A stretch of DNA of 43,546 bases from Clostridium liquoris (GTDB taxonomy: Bacteria; Bacillota; Clostridia; Clostridiales; Clostridiaceae). Location of the stretch: positions 1-43,546 of the forward strand of contig NZ_PVXO01000002.1 in the NCBI RefSeq assembly GCF_002995785.1, written 5' to 3'. The stretch's first letter is position 1; every line of letters starts with the position of its first letter. Both the position numbers and the translations under genes were made by a program. The notes beneath the pieces are model-generated. The model searched no databases, was not told where the DNA came from, and saw only the letters and a list, made by a program, of their open reading frames with translations. This document shows, piece by piece, positions 33,754 through 41,642 of this stretch.

Positions 33754-35871
33754 GTGCTACATGTTGTAAAAAGAGATGGAAGGAAGACACCTTTTCATTC
33801 AACAAAGATTACCAATGCTATAAAGGGTGCTTCTGAAGAAATGGGGTATAATCTAAAGGAAAGTGAACTTATAGATATAACTCAAAAGATAATAAAAAAG
33901 TTAGAAGATATTGAAGTAGAAGAAATTTCTGTTGAAGAAATTCAAAATATAGTAGAAAAAACCCTTTTAGAAAATAGTTATAAAGAAATAGGAATAGCTT
34001 ATGCAAGTTATAGAAAAGAAAGAACTAAAATAAGAGAAATAAAATCTGATTTAATGAAAGCAATAGAAAAAATAGGTGTAGAAACAGATAGAGATAATGC
34101 CAATGTAGGAAACAATTTTTCATCTAAGTTATTAAGAATAGCTAGTGAATCCAATAAATGGTATAATTTATCTACAATGCCTAAGCACTTAGCAAAGGCA
34201 CATGAAAATGGAGATATATATTATCATGATTTAGATAGTTACAATTTAACTACAAATTGTTTACATATACCCACTAAGGAAATTTTACTTAGAGGATTTA
34301 ATACAGGATATGGATATATAAGACCTCCAAGAAGAATAGAATCAGCTTGCGAATTATCATGTATTCTTTTACAATCCACCCAAAATGATATGTTCGGAGG
34401 ACAATCTCATCCTGATTTCGACAATGATATGTCTGTATTTGTGGAACCAACAAGGGATGACATAAGAGAAGAATTATCAGAAATGAATTTGGACAATTTA
34501 AAAATAGAAAAGTTAGTGGAAAAAAGATTAAGAAAGAATGTAAGCCAGGCGATGCAGGGCATAGTATATAATCTAAATACAATGCATTCAAGAGCAGGTT
34601 CCCAGGTGCCTTTTAGTTCAATAAATATAGGTATTCCTCAGACAAAAGATGCAGCACTTGTGTGTGAAATATTCTTAAAAGAATATGAAAAAGGTTTAGG
34701 AAAAGGTGAGCAGCCAATTTTCCCTAATATTATTTTTAGGGTGAAAAAAGGTGTAAATAAAAATCCAGGGGATCCGTATTATTACTTATTTAAACTAGCA
34801 TGCAGAGTAGCCAGCAAAAGAATGAACCCAACATTTATGAATATAGATTCTGATTTTAATCTAGAATACTATGAAAAGGGATATTTGCCAGCAACTATGG
34901 GTTGTAGAACTAGAGTACAATCCAATATAAATGGAGAGCCTACAGTAAAAGGGAGAGGTAATATAGCTCCAGCCACTATTAATTTGCCTAGGTTAGGAAT
35001 ACTGTCTAAGGGAGATATAGACAAATTCTTTGTACTTTTAGAAAATAGATTAAACTTGGCTAAGGAATCTTTGTTACATAGATATGAAGTGCTTAAGAGA
35101 CTTAGGATAAAGGATTTACCTTTTGTAGCTGGACAGGGATTAATGAAAGGTTCTGAGAATTTATCACCAGAAGACAGCATAGATTCAATTTTAAAACAAG
35201 GAACTTGGGCTATAGGTTTTATTGGCCTTGCAGAAACTTTAACCGCTTTGATTGGAGAACATCATGGTGAATCAGAAAAAGGAAGAGAGTTGGGTTTGAA
35301 AATTGTAAATTATATAAGAGAATTTACAGATAGAACTACAGAAGAAACTCATTTAAATTGGAGCTGTTATGCTACCCCAGCAGAAGGATTAAGTGGTAAG
35401 TTTATTTTGCAGGATAAGAAGATTTTTGGAGAAATAAAGGGTGTTACAGATAAAAATTATTATACTAACAGCTTCCATATTCCAGTGGGATACCCTATTT
35501 CTATAAAAGACAAAATAGATATAGAAGCTCCATATCATAAAATATGCAATGGAGGACATATTACATATATAGAACTAGATGATTACCCAACAGAGGATGT
35601 AATAATGGATATATTAAATTACGCATATGAAAGCACTAATATAAACTATATAGGAATAAATTTTCATATAAAATACTGTAGAGGTTGTGGTACATATCTC
35701 CAAAATACTGAAATCAGCTGTCATCATTGTGGAAGCTCAAATATTCAAGGTATATCTAGAGTTACAGGATATTTAAGCCTAGACGAAAGGTTTGGAGCAG
35801 GTAAGGTAGCGGAAAGAAAAGATAGAATATCCCATACCCATGGAATACATTCCTATGATGTGAGGAATTAA
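33754..35871 (+). CDS. nrdD: anaerobic (class III) ribonucleoside-triphosphate reductase
   Basis: A 705-residue glycyl radical enzyme that reduces ribonucleotides to deoxyribonucleotides without oxygen. An N-terminal ATP-cone (HVVKRDGRKTPFHSTKITNAI) is the allosteric site. The catalytic barrel has NLTTNCLHIPTKEILLRGFNTG and CELSCILLQ. The C-terminal Zn ribbon is CRGCGTYL with CHHCG. The glycyl radical loop RVTGYL places the radical at Gly672. The start is GTG 33754 behind AGGGGG. nrdG follows 2 bases after the stop. The NrdR-like box suggests control by deoxynucleotide status. Confidence 0.97.
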   Translation: MLHVVKRDGRKTPFHSTKITNAIKGASEEMGYNLKESELIDITQKIIKKLEDIEVEEISVEEIQNIVEKTLLENSYKEIGIAYASYRKERTKIREIKSDLMKAIEKIGVETDRDNANVGNNFSSKLLRIASESNKWYNLSTMPKHLAKAHENGDIYYHDLDSYNLTTNCLHIPTKEILLRGFNTGYGYIRPPRRIESACELSCILLQSTQNDMFGGQSHPDFDNDMSVFVEPTRDDIREELSEMNLDNLKIEKLVEKRLRKNVSQAMQGIVYNLNTMHSRAGSQVPFSSINIGIPQTKDAALVCEIFLKEYEKGLGKGEQPIFPNIIFRVKKGVNKNPGDPYYYLFKLACRVASKRMNPTFMNIDSDFNLEYYEKGYLPATMGCRTRVQSNINGEPTVKGRGNIAPATINLPRLGILSKGDIDKFFVLLENRLNLAKESLLHRYEVLKRLRIKDLPFVAGQGLMKGSENLSPEDSIDSILKQGTWAIGFIGLAETLTALIGEHHGESEKGRELGLKIVNYIREFTDRTTEETHLNWSCYATPAEGLSGKFILQDKKIFGEIKGVTDKNYYTNSFHIPVGYPISIKDKIDIEAPYHKICNGGHITYIELDDYPTEDVIMDILNYAYESTNINYIGINFHIKYCRGCGTYLQNTEISCHHCGSSNIQGISRVTGYLSLDERFGAGKVAERKDRISHTHGIHSYDVRN

Positions 35872-35873
35872 AA

Positions 35874-36383
35874 ATGGATGTACTTCAAGTAGCAGGTTTT
35901 TTAGATAATTCTTTGGTAAATGGAAAGGGATTAAGAGCGGTATTATTTCTTTCTGGTTGTCATCATAATTGCAAGGGATGCCATAATAAAGCCATGCAAG
36001 ATTTTTGCTATGGAGAAAAGGTTTGTATACAAGAGATTTTATTAAGGATAAAAAACAATATGCCTTTAATAAAGGGAGTGACCTTTTCAGGGGGAGAGCC
36101 CTTTGAACAGGCTGATACATTGTATAAGCTAGCATGGGCGGTTAAAAGTGAAGGACTTAATATTTGGTGTTATACAGGATATACTTTGGAATATATATTA
36201 GATAACCTAAATAATAAGGGCTGGAGAGAATTGATAAGCAGCATAGATGTTTTAGTAGATGGCAGATTTGAAGAAGAAAAGGCTGCAAAGGATTTAAGAT
36301 ATAGAGGCTCCAGTAATCAAAGGATTATAGATGTAAAAGAAAGTCTAAAAAATAATAATATAACTATCTATAATGTAGATTAA
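35874..36383 (+). CDS. nrdG: anaerobic ribonucleotide reductase activating protein
   Basis: A 169-residue radical-SAM activase. GCHHNCKGCHNKA supplies the CxxxCxxC cluster cysteines, and GVTFSGGEPFEQ is the conserved SAM-binding GGE motif. It uses SAM and a [4Fe-4S] cluster to place the glycyl radical on NrdD. The gene follows nrdD with 2 bases between stop and start, and the ribosome binding site (GTGAGGA) lies inside the nrdD end, so the pair is coupled. Length and motifs are complete. Confidence 0.97.
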   Translation: MDVLQVAGFLDNSLVNGKGLRAVLFLSGCHHNCKGCHNKAMQDFCYGEKVCIQEILLRIKNNMPLIKGVTFSGGEPFEQADTLYKLAWAVKSEGLNIWCYTGYTLEYILDNLNNKGWRELISSIDVLVDGRFEEEKAAKDLRYRGSSNQRIIDVKESLKNNNITIYNVD

Positions 36384-36413
36384 AAAGGTAATGCATAATT
36401 TCGCAGGAAAATC

Positions 36414-36440
36414 AAAAACTTATAGCTATAATAAGTTTTT
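36414..36440 (+). terminator. hairpin with T-run directly before the next gene's ribosome binding site
   Basis: AAAAACTTAT (36414-36423) pairs with ATAAGTTTTT (36431-36440) around a 7-base loop. It can end nrdDG transcription. The ribosome binding site of the next gene (GGTGGTGA) begins at 36441, so the hairpin abuts it. Confidence 0.65.
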
Positions 36441-36452
36441 GGTGGTGAGATT

Positions 36453-38654
36453 ATGCATATTTTTTCTGTTAAATTTTTTCAAGGAAATAATATAAAAGAC
36501 CAAAAAAGGTTATTAAGAATTGGAATAGAAAACAGTTCAAAGAAAGAATTAAAAGAATATATAAACAGCTATATTAATATTTCTGCATCTATAGGATATT
36601 ATGAAAAGTTTATTGATATGGAGGAAGATAAAACTCATATACATGTATGGGTTACTTATACTGAAGAAGATATTTCAAATTATATAATATATAATCTCTT
36701 AGAAGAGAATGTGAGCCAGGAAATTATTAAAAAGAAGATAAATAAGTTTCTTCATAAAAGTTTTTTAAAAAACATTGTTAAAGCTGCAGAAAATATGGGG
36801 ATACCTAATATTGAACTTTCAGAGGGACTGTTTCAGTTAGGATATGGAGCTAAATCTATAATTATTAGCCCTGAATATCAGAGTTATGAAAATGTGGTTA
36901 AAGTAGCACAAACAATGAATAGAAAAAGCTTATTTGAACTTTTAAGATATAATAATTTACCTAAAGTAGATATGAAAATTTTATACAATTTGAAAAAAGA
37001 TTATCTATTGAATATGAGTTATCCGGTAAATGTTATAAATATATATAAAAAGGATAATATGCAATTTATTTGCAAAAGCTTAAAACAATTAAAAACTACA
37101 GTAAATAATATAATAGATATGTATGGCAGCGCAATGGTTTACCACGGATCTATGGATTATAGGGTTATTGCATATAAGGGTAAAAATATTTTAGTTTTTA
37201 AAACACAGGAACAGGGAGATTATATAAAATTAGAAAATGAAAAGATACATGATAATATTAAGGAATTAATTAATAAAGTTTATAATGTATTTAAAATTGA
37301 ATTTATGTATGTAGATTTATATGAGGATAACTTTGACGAAAATAAGCTGAAAGTTATAGATTTAGGTTCTGCATTTTATATGGAATTATTTCAAACAGAG
37401 GAAGAAGTAATAAGTTTTTTTGTGGATAATATAAGGGAACAGGTGGGGTTAATCCCAATAATATCTGTTACGGGAACCAATGGAAAAACTACAACCACAA
37501 GGCTTATTCATTATATTATGAGCAAACTGGGATATAAGACAGGTATGGCATCTACAGAAGGAATTTTTGTAGATTTTAATAAAATAAAGAAAGGAGATAC
37601 TACGGGGTTTTTAAGTGCTAGGGAGTTATTAACTAATGGGGAAGTAGAAGCATGCGTTTTGGAAACTGCTCGAGGAGGGATTGCTAGAAATGGTCTTGGC
37701 TATGAACAAGGGTCTGTTGGTATAATAACATCTATATCAGAAGACCACATAGGCATGGAGGGAACAAAGAATATAGAGGATTTAATACAGGTGAAATCCA
37801 CTGTTATAAATGAGCTAAAGCCAGGAGGGAAGGCTATATTAAAAGCTCAAGAAGAGTTAAGTTATATGTTTAATTTTAATAAAGATATAAAGGTATGCCT
37901 ATTTAATATTGAGAAGAACAACTTTATAAAGAATCATATAAAGGAAGGAAAAGAGGCATTATATCTTGAAGATAGTTTTATAGTATACTACATAGATGGA
38001 AAAAAGAATAAGATTGTAGACGTAAGCAGAATACCATTTACTCATTATGGAAAATCCAAAAGTAATATTATGAATGTAATGAGTTCTATAGCAGCGGTTT
38101 ATTCTATACATAACAATATAGAAGATATCATAAGGATAATAAATAACACTCAGTGTGATTTATATATAAATCCGGGAAGACAAAATATAATAGATATGAA
38201 TAAATACAAAATAATTTTAGATTATGGACATAACAGTCAGGCTTTTAGAGAAGTGTTTAGCATAGCAGAAGCTTTAAAACCAAGCAAGATAACTGCTATA
38301 ATAGCAGCTCCAGGGGACAGAATGGATAAATACATAAAAGAATTAGGGCAAATATCTGCAGAGCACAGCAATCACATAATAATAAGAGAGCAGGCAGATC
38401 TAAGGTCAAGGAAAAAGGGTGAAAGTGCATTACTTATAAAAGAAGGAGCATTAAACAAGGGATTTAGTCCGGAAAACTTACAAATAATATATAAAGAAGA
38501 AGATGCCATAGTATATGCTATGGAGAGGGCTATACAAGGAGAAGTAATAGTATTATTTACTCAGTGCTTAGGGTTAATAATAGAAACCATAAATTTATAT
38601 TTAGAAAGTAAAGGCATGGATAAGATAGGTGAAGGCTTAGATTTTTCACATTAG
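36453..38654 (+). CDS. cyanophycin synthetase-like Mur ligase with degenerate ATP-grasp region
   Basis: A 733-residue protein related to CphA. The C-terminal Mur-ligase half is intact: P-loop GTNGKTTTT (341-349), VLETARGGIARNGLGY, ITSISEDHIGMEG, ILDYGHNSQAF and IAAPGDRMD. The N-terminal half retains the CphA entry segment (PNIELSEGLFQLGYGAKS, 118-135), but the rest of the ATP-grasp region is about 100 residues shorter than in CphA1. No KPxxGxxGxGV glycine-rich loop is seen. In canonical CphA1 the ATP-grasp half adds Asp and the Mur half adds Arg, so this protein probably keeps one ligase activity. Product unknown. No cyanophycinase gene is in the window. Confidence 0.85.
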   Translation: MHIFSVKFFQGNNIKDQKRLLRIGIENSSKKELKEYINSYINISASIGYYEKFIDMEEDKTHIHVWVTYTEEDISNYIIYNLLEENVSQEIIKKKINKFLHKSFLKNIVKAAENMGIPNIELSEGLFQLGYGAKSIIISPEYQSYENVVKVAQTMNRKSLFELLRYNNLPKVDMKILYNLKKDYLLNMSYPVNVINIYKKDNMQFICKSLKQLKTTVNNIIDMYGSAMVYHGSMDYRVIAYKGKNILVFKTQEQGDYIKLENEKIHDNIKELINKVYNVFKIEFMYVDLYEDNFDENKLKVIDLGSAFYMELFQTEEEVISFFVDNIREQVGLIPIISVTGTNGKTTTTRLIHYIMSKLGYKTGMASTEGIFVDFNKIKKGDTTGFLSARELLTNGEVEACVLETARGGIARNGLGYEQGSVGIITSISEDHIGMEGTKNIEDLIQVKSTVINELKPGGKAILKAQEELSYMFNFNKDIKVCLFNIEKNNFIKNHIKEGKEALYLEDSFIVYYIDGKKNKIVDVSRIPFTHYGKSKSNIMNVMSSIAAVYSIHNNIEDIIRIINNTQCDLYINPGRQNIIDMNKYKIILDYGHNSQAFREVFSIAEALKPSKITAIIAAPGDRMDKYIKELGQISAEHSNHIIIREQADLRSRKKGESALLIKEGALNKGFSPENLQIIYKEEDAIVYAMERAIQGEVIVLFTQCLGLIIETINLYLESKGMDKIGEGLDFSH

Positions 38655-38663
38655 TTGATAAAG

Positions 38664-38692
38664 TTGAATAAAAAACCAAAAGAATATATAAT
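38664..38692 (+). promoter_or_regulatory. promoter of arsR-type gene
   Basis: TTGAAT (38664-38669), 17 bases, then TATAAT (38687-38692). Confidence 0.7.
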
Positions 38693-38711
38693 ACATATGA
38701 AGATATTTTGG
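38676..38711 (+). promoter_or_regulatory. inverted repeat overlapping the -10, candidate operator
   Basis: CCAAAAGAATAT and ATATTTTGG form an imperfect dyad that covers the -10 of the arsR-type promoter. This is the usual arrangement for an autoregulated metal-sensor gene. Confidence 0.5.
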
Positions 38712-38728
38712 TATATTGAGGTGAAAAG

Positions 38729-39094
38729 ATGAAAGATACTGAAGAAATAGAGGTTTGCAGCTGTTGTAAAATCCATGATGACTGTGTTAATTGTGTGAAA
38801 AAGAATATGCTGGATAATGAAACCTTTATAAAACTATCAGAGTTATTTAAGGTTTTGGGTGATTATACCAGAATCAAGATAATATACGCGTTATTTACTA
38901 AGGAATTATGCGTTTGCGATATTGCAGAATTATTAGATATGAGCCAATCATCTATATCCCATCAATTAAGGATATTGAAATCTGCTAGATTAGTTAAATT
39001 TAGAAAAGAAGGCAAAACAGTATTTTATTCGTTAGATGATGAGCACATAAGTCAAATTTTTAATTCAGGATTAGAACATGTAGAGCATAATTAA
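38729..39094 (+). CDS. ArsR/SmtB family regulator, CadC-like
   Basis: A 121-residue winged-helix repressor. The recognition helices lie around ELCVCDIAELLDMSQSSISHQLRILKSARLV. Cys61 and Cys63 in ELCVCD match the soft-metal site of CadC-type sensors, and the Cys-rich N-terminus (Cys10, 12, 13, 19, 22) is consistent with extra ligands. The C-terminal HVEH could give a second Zn-type site. Cd, Pb, Zn or Bi are likely inducers by family analogy. No metal-efflux ATPase lies next to it, so its target is outside the window or only itself. AGGTGAAA precedes ATG 38729. Confidence 0.92.
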   Translation: MKDTEEIEVCSCCKIHDDCVNCVKKNMLDNETFIKLSELFKVLGDYTRIKIIYALFTKELCVCDIAELLDMSQSSISHQLRILKSARLVKFRKEGKTVFYSLDDEHISQIFNSGLEHVEHN

Positions 39095-39116
39095 AGAGTC
39101 AAATGACTCTTTAATT
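39090..39116. terminator. bidirectional terminator
   Basis: AATTAAAGAGTC pairs with GACTCTTTAATT around AAAT, between the convergent arsR-type and UPF0173 genes. Confidence 0.75.
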
Positions 39117-39133
39117 ATACCATCATATGGAGC

Positions 39134-39775
39134 TTACTCATAATCTAATATTACTACATGGTTTTCTAAGTCATTTAAATCCCCACTAATGGTTATAGAA
39201 TTACTGTTTATTTTATGGGCGTTTTTCATATGTTTAAGAAAATTTTCAAGCCCATCTAAAGGAAAAGTAAGAGAAGGAGTTTTATAATGCATTGGTATTA
39301 TAATGTGATTTTTAATTAATTTTGTTATCTGTAAAGCTTCCTTTCCATCTATGGTATAATGTCCTCCTACGGGAATAAATAATATATCTACATTCCCTAT
39401 ATCTTTAAGTTCCTCTATAGATGGAACATATCCTAAATCCCCTAGATGGCATAACTTATATCCATCAACTTGAAATAGATATATAGTATTTTCTCCTCTT
39501 TTTGCACCTTTTACTTCATCATGATAGGAAGGTATACCTTGTATGGCAATGTCACAAATATAAAAGTTTCCTACTTTATCAATTACTTTTGCATCTTTTG
39601 AGGAAATTTCTTTTGTATAATCATGATCAAAATGATGGTGGCTAATTGTTACTATATCTACATCTCCTGAAAAAGTGCTATATCCTATAGAATCATCAAA
39701 AGGGTCTGTCAAAATAGTTCTCCCATTGGAATCTTTGATAAGAAAAGAAGAGTGTCCTAGCCATTTTATCTCCAT
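39134..39775 (-). CDS. UPF0173 metal-dependent hydrolase
   Basis: A 213-residue metallo-beta-lactamase-fold protein of the UPF0173/UlaG-like group. Visible motifs are IKWLGHSSFLI at the N-terminus, TISHHHFDHDYT (HxHxDH), CHLGDLGYVPS and IIPMHYKT with the last His. The family hydrolyses unknown phosphoester or lactone-type substrates. GAGGTG precedes the ATG at 39775. It is monocistronic and convergent with the arsR-type gene. Substrate unknown. Confidence 0.92.
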   Translation of the reverse strand: MEIKWLGHSSFLIKDSNGRTILTDPFDDSIGYSTFSGDVDIVTISHHHFDHDYTKEISSKDAKVIDKVGNFYICDIAIQGIPSYHDEVKGAKRGENTIYLFQVDGYKLCHLGDLGYVPSIEELKDIGNVDILFIPVGGHYTIDGKEALQITKLIKNHIIIPMHYKTPSLTFPLDGLENFLKHMKNAHKINSNSITISGDLNDLENHVVILDYE

Positions 39776-39908
39776 AATCTACACCTCTATAATGTTATTT
39801 TATACTATTTATTATATCCTAAATTTAATTATTAATATAATAATTGATAATAAGAATATATAATGATTAGGCAAGCCAATATTCTGAAAACATAAAAAAA
39901 CAAAATAA

Positions 39909-39937
39909 TTGACAAAATGCTTATCTTTTGTTACAAT
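39909..39937 (+). promoter_or_regulatory. murI promoter
   Basis: TTGACA (39909-39914), exactly 17 bases, then TACAAT (39932-39937). Confidence 0.8.
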
Positions 39938-40023
39938 ATTCTCAAAAGAATCTAATATCTACTGTTCATTATATTGGTATACAAATAATGATTACATAAA
40001 ATTTTGTATATAGAAATATAATG

Positions 40024-40067
40024 AAGCCGGTTTTCTGATTTAACAGGGAAGCGGCTTATATTTTTTT
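40024..40067 (+). terminator. leader terminator before murI
   Basis: AAGCCG with CGGCTT, extended internally by TTTTCTG and CAGGGAA (with G-U pairs), forms a long hairpin followed by seven T residues. It lies inside the expected murI leader, so it may act as an attenuator or end a short RNA. Confidence 0.65.
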
Positions 40068-40082
40068 GTGGAGGGGATTATC

Positions 40083-40868
40083 ATGATAAAAAGAAACAGT
40101 GCAATAGGAGTAATGGATTCAGGGGTAGGAGGGCTTACTACCGTAAAAGAACTTCAGAAGCTTTTGCCAAAGGAAAATATAATATATTTTGGAGACAACA
40201 AGAATGTACCTTATGGAAATAAGACCCAAGAAGAAATTATAGCTTTAACCAGAAGGATGATAGAATTCCTTATAAGTGAAGATGTAAAGGTTATCGCTGT
40301 AGCCTGCAATACAATATCTACTATAATTGACATGATAAGCAAGGATTATGATGTGAAAATCATTAAAATAATTGATCCAGTAGTGGATAATATTAAGAAT
40401 ACATTAAAAAAGGACAAGGTAGGTCTAATAGCCACTAATTTTACAGTTAACAGTGGATATTATGATAAGATGTTAGGGGATATAAAAGTATTTGGAAGAG
40501 GATCAAGTGAGCTTGCTGCAATCGTTGACAGTGGAAAGATAGATAAAGAACAAGTTAAGAAAATAATAAAGGGTCATATAGATAAGATAATTGAAGCAGG
40601 TAATGTAGATACAATAATATTAGGGTGTACTCATTATCCAATATTAATGGATTTATTCCAGGAATGTTATCCTAATATTAACTTTATAAATCCAGCTTTT
40701 CAACAAGCAGAGGCAATAAAGAACTATTTGAGAGAAGAGGGATTACTTAAAGAAGAAGGGGATAAGTACTTTAAAATATACACTTCAGGAAGCCAGGATC
40801 AGTACCATTCAATAATGAATATGTTAAAGCTACAAATGCCTCAGGAGATAATACAATATAGAGAATGA
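40083..40868 (+). CDS. murI: glutamate racemase
   Basis: A 261-residue cofactor-independent racemase that makes D-glutamate for peptidoglycan. The N-terminal GVMDSGVGGLTTVKELQ and IIYFGDNKNVPYG are followed by the two catalytic cysteines in AVACNTIST and ILGCTHYPIL. The length is standard. GTG 40068 is in frame, but it precedes the GGAGGGG site (40070-40076), so ATG 40083 is the start. A strong promoter lies upstream, with a terminator hairpin in the leader. A good terminator follows the gene. Confidence 0.96.
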   Translation: MIKRNSAIGVMDSGVGGLTTVKELQKLLPKENIIYFGDNKNVPYGNKTQEEIIALTRRMIEFLISEDVKVIAVACNTISTIIDMISKDYDVKIIKIIDPVVDNIKNTLKKDKVGLIATNFTVNSGYYDKMLGDIKVFGRGSSELAAIVDSGKIDKEQVKKIIKGHIDKIIEAGNVDTIILGCTHYPILMDLFQECYPNINFINPAFQQAEAIKNYLREEGLLKEEGDKYFKIYTSGSQDQYHSIMNMLKLQMPQEIIQYRE

Positions 40869-40885
40869 TAAATATATTTTCAGAA

Positions 40886-40931
40886 AAAGGATTCAGACTG
40901 TTTATATATAATTAACAGTCTGAATTCTTTT
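40886..40931 (+). terminator. intrinsic terminator of murI
   Basis: ATTCAGACTGTT (40891-40902) pairs perfectly with AACAGTCTGAAT (40914-40925), followed by a T-rich tail. Confidence 0.85.
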
Positions 40932-41054
40932 AATATAATGGGCTAACGCTTACTCTAATAAATTAATTTAATTTATTTTAAATAGTCAGTAGTTTACAGC
41001 TGAAAAACTAGTGTATAATTTAACTATATATTAGAGATTAAGGGGTGGTACTAA

Positions 41055-41399
41055 GTGAATTATGGTAAAAATACTATATACATAACAGGCATATCTAGAT
41101 CTAATAGCACTGATCCAATTACAATAATGTATAATTGTTTCTTTCTAGGGGTAATAGTTAATAAGGATGATGGCACTATTATAGATATAACCTGCAATAC
41201 AATTAGCAATTCAACAACAGATTTTATAAGATCTATACTTGTAGGATATAATTTTTTAAATGATTTAGAAGTGATGATAAATGAAATACATGAAAGATTT
41301 TTAGGTACAGCACAAAAAGCTTTAACAGTGGCTTTAAAGGATGCTCATAATAAATTCTTAATTGAAATTAAAAAGCATAATAAATTAGATAAGAGCTAA
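41055..41399 (+). CDS. DUF3870-like small protein
   Basis: A 114-residue soluble protein resembling the DUF3870 family: TIYITGISRSNSTDPITIMYNCFFLGVIV at the N-terminus (start of the domain), IIDITCNTISNSTTDFIRSI, then a helical C-terminus ending ALKDAHNKFL. Function is not established for the family. The start is GTG 41055 behind AGGGGTGG. It stands alone; the sequence right of it is repeat-like. Confidence 0.75.
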   Translation: MNYGKNTIYITGISRSNSTDPITIMYNCFFLGVIVNKDDGTIIDITCNTISNSTTDFIRSILVGYNFLNDLEVMINEIHERFLGTAQKALTVALKDAHNKFLIEIKKHNKLDKS

Positions 41400-41560
41400 T
41401 AAGTAAAAAGTAAGAGTTTATGAAGAAATTCAGCAAAGCTGAATTTTCACCGCAACTATTATTTCTTACTTACCTGCAAATTTAAAATTTGACCTAATGA
41501 TAATGGAGAAAAATTATCCTTAACTGTCAATTGTCCTCTGTCAACTGTCAACTAAAAAAA
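41400..41560. repeat. repeat-like intergenic element with inverted ends
   Basis: AGTAAAAAGTAAGAG near the left end is the approximate inverse of TTATTTCTTACTTAC near 41459-41473. Between them lies a perfect hairpin AAATTCAGC-AAA-GCTGAATTT. To the right, TGTCAA recurs three times within about 30 bases (41525-41552). The structure looks like a small non-coding mobile or interspersed repeat. No coding capacity was found. Copy number elsewhere is unknown. Confidence 0.45.
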
Positions 41561-41642
41561 GGCTTTACACTTTTTTAAGGTTTCATTTATTCATGTAATA
41601 TGAAATACCATTTTAATTTTTAAATATAAGTGAGGTGGTTAT

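Larger units (their letters stand above)
39776..40082. other. murI upstream region with promoter and leader terminator
   Basis: 307 bases without an ORF. It holds a strong promoter at 39909-39937 and, about 80 bases after the expected start, a terminator hairpin directly in front of the murI ribosome binding site. The first 130 bases are AT-rich with nothing recognised. Confidence 0.6.

Noticed and set aside
36453-38654. Annotation as a functional cyanophycin synthetase
   Set aside because: The ATP-grasp half lacks its glycine-rich loop and about 100 residues, so canonical two-step synthesis is not supported.
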